DNA of 64,000 bases from the NCBI GenBank assembly GCA_965215855.1, contig CBDCER010000003.1, positions 372,001 to 436,000 on the forward strand, read 5' to 3'. The stretch comes from J027 sp965215855 (GTDB lineage: Bacteria; Chloroflexota; Anaerolineae; Aggregatilineales; J027). Below the pieces are notes generated by a model, which was not told the origin of the DNA, ran no database searches, and saw only the letters and a list, made by a program, of their open reading frames with translations. The translations under genes were made by a program, and so were the position numbers. This document shows positions 59,621-64,000 of this stretch, piece after piece; within the stretch, counting starts at the first letter, position 1; each line of letters begins with the position of its first letter.

Positions 59621-62338
59621 ATGCCACCCCATAACGACGATTGGCCCGAATTTGCGGATGCAGGCAAGCGCATTGGCTTTGCAGCAGTAGTAGGAATAAT
59701 GCTCCTGATTATCACATCAGTTGTGACACTCCGGTTTATTCGCCAAATACCAGATTTTTTCAACTCGCTTAAGTTTTCATCGTCGCGTGAAACCATTCAA
59801 TCAGTCAGTAAGCTATTGCTGGTAGGGAGTGTTTTTTGGTTTTTGGCGGCTTGGTACGTGAGTGCTGAGTATGGACAAGAACACCGGATTTCATCAAACA
59901 TTACCTATCGTAGTGATCCAGCTAGCGTGGACTGGCTAACAGCAATAGGTGGTGCATTCATTGTGGCAGCGGCGGTTCTCTATGGGTGGAATGAGTTCTC
60001 AGCACGTTTCAAACGGCCAGAACCCGTTTTTACAGCAGAAGCAATCAAAATCATGGTTATTCGTATCCCTGGAGGTATTAGGTATCGCCACGAGGGTATT
60101 CACCAATTCATGCAAGGTCTTCTCTCAACATTTCCTCATTTGATGCTTCAGATTAGGGGCGAAAAGGTTGGGGTGACGTGGCGGATTGCGGACACCAGAA
60201 ACCTATATGCTTCTGAGCAGATTGAACGCTATATCCATAGCAGTTATCCCGATGCTCAAATTAACTACGAAACACATGCCCCAGCTGACCAATCAGCACC
60301 TTTTTATCGTTATGTCAGCTTCTATCGCCTGGGTAACGAATTCACCATGCCTATGCAGTATTTGTCGGATTTCAGAGAAATTGATCCATTGTCGGCTATT
60401 GCTGAGGCAATGAGCGATTTACAACCAGACGAACAGGTGATTTACACAGTTGGTTTGTTAGGGTTAGCTTCAGACGCTTACGCGGAGGGTCTAAAGCTGA
60501 TTAGCCGACCAGCCGCCAGTGTGTTCCAGTTGTTTTCGCTACGCGGTGTCCAGCAAAGGGTGGGCCAAATTCTGACCAATAATACACGGGTAGAGAAGTA
60601 TCAGGCGCGTGACCAGCGGGTAATGGAAGAAAAACTGCGGGACGTTCTCTACCGGGCGGCTATTATCATCCAGGCCGATGCCAGCACACCTGAACGGGTG
60701 CGCGACCTCATTGCTGCCGTTGAGATGCAATTGGGCCAGTTTACGCGAATGCCCTACAATGGTTTGGCTTGGCTCCAGCGCGACCTGTCTCGATATATGA
60801 TGCAAGTGCCTTCGGCTGAAGCTGATTTTCACACAGATTGTATTGCCTGGCATAATACCTGGCAGGATACGTACTTGAGTAAACGCAATCCTGCTGTTTC
60901 AGTTTTTTCCCTGTCTGAATTAGCCGCCTTGTGGCATCTACCAACTGACAAAATTGTGGGAACCAATGTCGAGTTTGCGCCTGCCAATGTTATGAAAATG
61001 CCCAGAGGATTAGCCCATGCTTCAGATGGTGGCAACAGCCAATCCCATACCGTAATCGGGTATGGCAAGTTCCAAAACAGAGAAGTACCTGTCAAAATCC
61101 CATTGGAAGACCGCCGCACCCACATTAACATCATCGGCAAAACAGGGATGGGTAAATCTAACCTGATGCACCATATGATCCATCAGGATATTGCTAGCGG
61201 GCAGGGAGTGGCTGTCATTGATCCGCATGGCACACTGATACAAGCCATTCTGGAGGCAAGCATCCCTGAAGAACGTGAAAATGATATTGTGTTGTTGGAT
61301 TTAACCGACCAAGGGTTTCCACCACCAATTAATCCCATGCGCGGCAACTTAGGCACAGTCGGTATCGGGCGAGTGATGTCAATTTTTGAGCGCCTGTATG
61401 ATGATGTCGATCAATATGTGCGATTAGCCAAGTACCTGCAAGCGGCTATCGGGTTGTTGGCCGAAGATGATACCCCAACCATGCGGGACATTTCACGGGT
61501 GTTTACCGATGATCCATACCGTCACAATCTGCTGAACCAGACTGAAAACCCATTTGTATTGGATGTCTGGGAAACCTATGAAATGCAAAGTAATGCCCAA
61601 CGCCGCCAAATCCACGAACCGATTTTGAGCCGCATTGCCCCCTTCTATGGCAACCCTGTTTTATATCCAGTATTGTGCCACCCTCAAGCATTGAATTTCA
61701 GGCGGTTTATTGAAGATAAGAAGATTGTGTTGGTGTCACTGGCAATGGCCGACGATTTGGTGTCTGAGCGTGAGCGCAACCTGATTGGCGCATTGTTGGT
61801 TTCTATGCTGCAAATGGCAGGGATGCAAAAGTCGGAAGGCCCACCGTTCTATGTTTATGTGGATGAAGTACAGAAGTTCGTTACAACTTCACTGGATGTT
61901 GTCCTATCTGAAGCCCGTAAATTTGGCCTGTCTCTGACGATAGCCAACCAGTATTTAGGGCAGTTGACAGGCAGAACGCTTGAAGCCGTGATGGGCAACG
62001 TCGGGACGCACATCGTTTTTCGTCCTGGTTCCGAAGATGCCAAATCACTTGGGGTTCACATGCGCCCTCAGTTTCAGGGCGAAAGTCTAGTCAGCCTTGA
62101 CCGCTATACAGCCGCGACTAAATTACAGAACGAAGGAGCAGTCCAGCCTGCATTCACTTTGTATGCCCCACCACCACTTGAAAAAACGGAAGACGCCGAA
62201 GCACAGGCAGATCGACTGAGAAAACAAGCTATCGAACAGGCGCGACTACAATCCAAAGCGGAGATTATGGCATGGTTAAAAGACCGCTATCCACGCCGCA
62301 AGTTTGGTGTGGAAGAACCTGTGCAAGATTATGATTAG
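59621..62338 (+). CDS. VirD4/TraG/HerA-type DNA-transfer ATPase
   Basis: In the 905-residue product, three N-terminal membrane segments (about residues 14-34, 66-84 and 108-124; FAAVVGIMLLIITSVVTL is the first) precede a cytosolic region and a motor domain. The motor has Walker A IIGKTGMGKSNLMHH at about residues 506-513 and Walker B FYVYVDEVQKFVT near 745. LTIANQYLGQL and VFRPGSEDAKSLG complete the coupling-protein pattern. Such proteins feed the DNA-relaxase complex into a type IV secretion channel, or act as HerA-like translocases. ATG 59621 was preferred because the upstream part of the frame overlaps the hairpin region and the frame from here opens directly into the first membrane segment. 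The next gene follows 14 bases later. Confidence 0.85.
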   Translation: MPPHNDDWPEFADAGKRIGFAAVVGIMLLIITSVVTLRFIRQIPDFFNSLKFSSSRETIQSVSKLLLVGSVFWFLAAWYVSAEYGQEHRISSNITYRSDPASVDWLTAIGGAFIVAAAVLYGWNEFSARFKRPEPVFTAEAIKIMVIRIPGGIRYRHEGIHQFMQGLLSTFPHLMLQIRGEKVGVTWRIADTRNLYASEQIERYIHSSYPDAQINYETHAPADQSAPFYRYVSFYRLGNEFTMPMQYLSDFREIDPLSAIAEAMSDLQPDEQVIYTVGLLGLASDAYAEGLKLISRPAASVFQLFSLRGVQQRVGQILTNNTRVEKYQARDQRVMEEKLRDVLYRAAIIIQADASTPERVRDLIAAVEMQLGQFTRMPYNGLAWLQRDLSRYMMQVPSAEADFHTDCIAWHNTWQDTYLSKRNPAVSVFSLSELAALWHLPTDKIVGTNVEFAPANVMKMPRGLAHASDGGNSQSHTVIGYGKFQNREVPVKIPLEDRRTHINIIGKTGMGKSNLMHHMIHQDIASGQGVAVIDPHGTLIQAILEASIPEERENDIVLLDLTDQGFPPPINPMRGNLGTVGIGRVMSIFERLYDDVDQYVRLAKYLQAAIGLLAEDDTPTMRDISRVFTDDPYRHNLLNQTENPFVLDVWETYEMQSNAQRRQIHEPILSRIAPFYGNPVLYPVLCHPQALNFRRFIEDKKIVLVSLAMADDLVSERERNLIGALLVSMLQMAGMQKSEGPPFYVYVDEVQKFVTTSLDVVLSEARKFGLSLTIANQYLGQLTGRTLEAVMGNVGTHIVFRPGSEDAKSLGVHMRPQFQGESLVSLDRYTAATKLQNEGAVQPAFTLYAPPPLEKTEDAEAQADRLRKQAIEQARLQSKAEIMAWLKDRYPRRKFGVEEPVQDYD

Positions 62339-62352
62339 GTATACTGGTTGCT

Positions 62353-63240
62353 ATGAATGATAAAACCCCACGCCAACGCGCCCGTCGTGACGAGAGGCCC
62401 ACCGACCCAAAGCCTATTCGCATCACGGCACGAGACATTGAAATCATCAAAGCAGTCTATGAATACCGTGTCATGACCACCCAACAGTTGAAAGCCTTGT
62501 TTTTCCCGTCGATGCACCAAACATACGGAAGGCTCAAGGCGTTGTACGACCACGAATTCATTGATAGGCGTTTTCAGGGAGCCGCCATCGACAAAATGAA
62601 TACGCCGATGTTGTATGTATTGGATAAACGCGGGGCCGAATTGTTGCGCGGGCAGCTTGGCTTGGTCATTGAATGGCATCCTGTTCATAACGAGGTATCG
62701 ACGCAGTTTTTGGAACATTTGGTAGCAATCAATGATGTGCGGATAGCTGTCACTACAGGTTGTCAGGAAAAAGCCGAATTAGAGGTATTACAGTGGGTCG
62801 GTGAAAGTGACCTGAAAGCAGACTATGACCGCGTAACCATCCGCTTGACTACTGGCAAACACAAAACCGTATCGCTCATCCCTGATAGTTATTTCGCGCT
62901 TTCAACACCGTTAGGGCAAAGCCATTGTTTTCTGGAGTTGGATCGTGGCACGATGACGGTTAAGCGGTTCAAAGAAAAGATATTGGCCTACCAGCAATAC
63001 TATAAAACTGGACTGTACCAGGAACGCTACCAGACCCGTAGCTTGCGGGTGTTGACCGTTACCACCAGCCAGACCCGTGCCAGCAATTTGAAGCAAGCGG
63101 CTGAGGAGTTACAGGGGAAGCAGCGGTTTTGGTTCACCACACTTGAGCAGGTATACAGCCACGCCATTTTGACCGCCCCCATCTGGCAAGTTGCCACGCA
63201 GTCTGGCACGCGCCCATTGGTTGATTTATCACAGCGTTAA
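62353..63240 (+). CDS. Replication-relaxation family protein
   Basis: The 295-residue product matches the replication-relaxation family of plasmid proteins: an N-terminal winged helix (ITARDIEIIKAVYEYRVMTT, then QQLKALFFPSMHQTYGRLKAL), a central PDSYFAL-type strand (LIPDSYFALSTPLGQSHCFL followed by ELDRGTMTVKRFKEKI), and a helical C-terminus. The central block resembles a restriction-fold nuclease core. The family is linked to initiation or relaxation of plasmid DNA during replication or transfer. It follows the transfer ATPase gene by 14 bases, so the two probably form an operon ended by the terminator at 63247. Confidence 0.85.
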   Translation: MNDKTPRQRARRDERPTDPKPIRITARDIEIIKAVYEYRVMTTQQLKALFFPSMHQTYGRLKALYDHEFIDRRFQGAAIDKMNTPMLYVLDKRGAELLRGQLGLVIEWHPVHNEVSTQFLEHLVAINDVRIAVTTGCQEKAELEVLQWVGESDLKADYDRVTIRLTTGKHKTVSLIPDSYFALSTPLGQSHCFLELDRGTMTVKRFKEKILAYQQYYKTGLYQERYQTRSLRVLTVTTSQTRASNLKQAAEELQGKQRFWFTTLEQVYSHAILTAPIWQVATQSGTRPLVDLSQR

Positions 63241-63246
63241 TGTGAA

Positions 63247-63285
63247 AAAGGCTATCGCCTGGAATAAACACAGGCAATAGCCTTT
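63247..63285 (+). terminator. Terminator of the transfer ATPase/replication-relaxation operon
   Basis: AAAGGCTATCGCCTG (63247-63261) pairs with CAGGCAATAGCCTTT (63271-63285) with a single wobble pair around a 9-base loop. The A-rich and T-rich flanks suit termination in either direction. Confidence 0.85.
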
Positions 63286-63470
63286 GTTCTAATCTTTTGC
63301 TCGCTACTCAACCCTTTGCCCTGGTCAAGTCAGGAGTGGGCTAATTGGGGCAACAATTAAGCCCACCAATCACCCGCGTTAGGTAGGCGATTGTCAAAAG
63401 CTTTGTATGTTCAAGTGTAACGAAAACGGGCGAGGAGTTGTAGGCCTAAAGCGGGTTTCAAGTAGCATTA

Positions 63471-63479
63471 TGTTATAAT
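63471..63479 (+). promoter_or_regulatory. Extended -10 promoter
   Basis: TGTTATAAT matches the extended -10 consensus (TG-N-TATAAT). A clear -35 box is lacking, as is usual for this class. It lies 38 bases before the terminator stem at 63517, so the predicted transcript is very short. Confidence 0.5.
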
Positions 63480-63485
63480 AACGCG

Positions 63486-63543
63486 GGGAAAGGTCAACAC
63501 CCTTCCTGATCTAACTACCAGGTCGCTTGCGGCCTGGTTTTTT
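63486..63543 (+). ncRNA. Candidate short RNA between extended -10 promoter and terminator
   Basis: Transcription from the promoter at 63471-63479 would start near 63486 and end at the intrinsic terminator (stem ACCAGG-T-CGC / GCG-G-CCTGGT, 63517-63538, then TTTTT). The RNA of about 58 bases has no open frame and is antisense to the 3' end of a small opposing frame. Small antisense RNAs commonly control plasmid copy number or transfer. Confidence 0.4.
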
Positions 63544-63666
63544 GTCATTCCGTTTATGGAATGGAGGTATCCACTGCACAAAGTAAATCAGTCCTGCAAG
63601 CAGTACGATTTGCCTGAGAATGGGATCATCCCACAATATAAATGGAAATGGCATAAAACCTCCCAT
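63511..63666 (-). CDS. Possible 51-residue single-pass membrane protein
   Basis: The frame begins MGGFMPFPFILWDDPILRQ, has a hydrophobic segment IVLLAGLIYFVQWI (about residues 20-33), and ends in a basic tail KRNDKKPGRKRPGS. No convincing ribosome-binding site precedes the ATG, and its end overlaps the terminator of the opposing short RNA, so it may be a chance frame. The hydrophobic-plus-basic layout is typical of small plasmid membrane proteins. Confidence 0.35.
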   Translation of the reverse strand: MGGFMPFPFILWDDPILRQIVLLAGLIYFVQWIPPFHKRNDKKPGRKRPGS

Positions 63667-64000
63667 GCTACTTGATACTTAAATTGGGAGGGTGTGACCT
63701 TTCTATCTCAAGAATATTGCAGAATGAGAATTAGGGCAAGTTTTGGCGAATATTTGTTTTGTTGGTGTGCATGATAGTGCTGCCATCCTTGTGGGTTTCA
63801 GTGGATTGCACAGGTGTGGGAGCAGATAAAACTAAAGTGCCATGCACGGGATAAAAAACATCTACTGGCCCTTTTTTCTTGAGACGAGTGGTTTTCTTCC
63901 CCTTTAGCAGACAACGAGTATGTCCAGTGTCAGCGTGCCAAAAAGTGTAGGTTTACTTGGCGTTACGGGTTACGACAGGTAAGGACTTGGTGTCGCCCTC
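63667..64000. other. Right edge, nothing recognised
   Basis: No frame with a ribosome-binding site, no strong hairpin and no repeat was found. The last 100 bases could be the start or end of a gene continuing outside the window. Confidence 0.4.

Overview
The window reads as part of a plasmid or other large conjugative/integrative replicon from a bacterium that is probably a member of the Chloroflexota (Anaerolineae-like). That assignment is inference. It rests on the giant secreted beta-helix protein built from repeats ending in CDIGA(V/L/I)E, the secreted WD40/TolB-like propeller, the Cys-rich secreted protein beside a Tat substrate, and the mid-range base composition. The replicon assignment rests on PRTRC-cassette genes at the left, and SSB, a primase, an ExeA-like ATPase, a small DNA-binding protein with a repeat array, a VirD4/TraG/HerA-type ATPase and a replication-relaxation protein at the right. 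No rRNA, tRNA or CRISPR array was seen.

Layout. (1) 1-11.7 kb: a PRTRC operon (unknown protein, E2-like protein B, E1/ThiF-like protein). The ThiF gene is broken twice. A complete Tn7-like transposon (1987-8764; 25-bp perfect terminal repeats, 5-bp target duplication TACCT, tnsA-tnsB-tnsC-tniQ) sits in codon 119, and a group II intron (9045-11497) sits in codon 211. Removing both restores an uninterrupted 260-codon frame. The transposon's only cargo is a divergent full-length copy of the gene it has broken. (2) 11.7-22.3 kb: an accessory island with a small coiled protein, a RelE/Phd-type toxin-antitoxin pair, an operon for a long prokaryotic Argonaute with a Cas4-like nuclease, an XRE regulator, a small helical protein and a zincin-like protease, further regulators and a large serine recombinase. 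(3) 22.1-30.9 kb: a four-module beta-helix surface protein and a divergent propeller protein, bracketed by two nearly identical 78-bp copies of a serine-recombinase gene tail. (4) 31.6-49.1 kb: one long co-directional, often overlapping cluster of a TIR protein with a CHAT-like region, a 1691-residue degenerate-NTPase/vWA-like protein, two double-GTPase-like proteins with zinc ribbons, a formylglycine-enzyme-like protein, a GAP1-like protein, a three-module FtsK/EccC-like ATPase, three WXG100-like small proteins, a coiled-coil protein and a tail-anchored protein. It resembles the GTPase/TIR conflict systems inferred from comparative genomics, combined with type VII-like parts but without membrane channel subunits. 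(5) 49.1-50.2 kb: non-coding, with six successive perfect hairpins. (6) 50.2-64 kb: replication, maintenance and transfer functions, broken by a 1.35-kb non-coding stretch of iteron-like repeats and hairpins.

How the parts work together (inference). The E1-like product of the transposon-borne thiF copy would serve the resident E2-like protein, so the insertion would not cost the plasmid its PRTRC function. The Argonaute operon and the TIR/GTPase/FtsK cluster are both candidate defence modules. The right-hand block supplies replication, segregation and DNA transfer.
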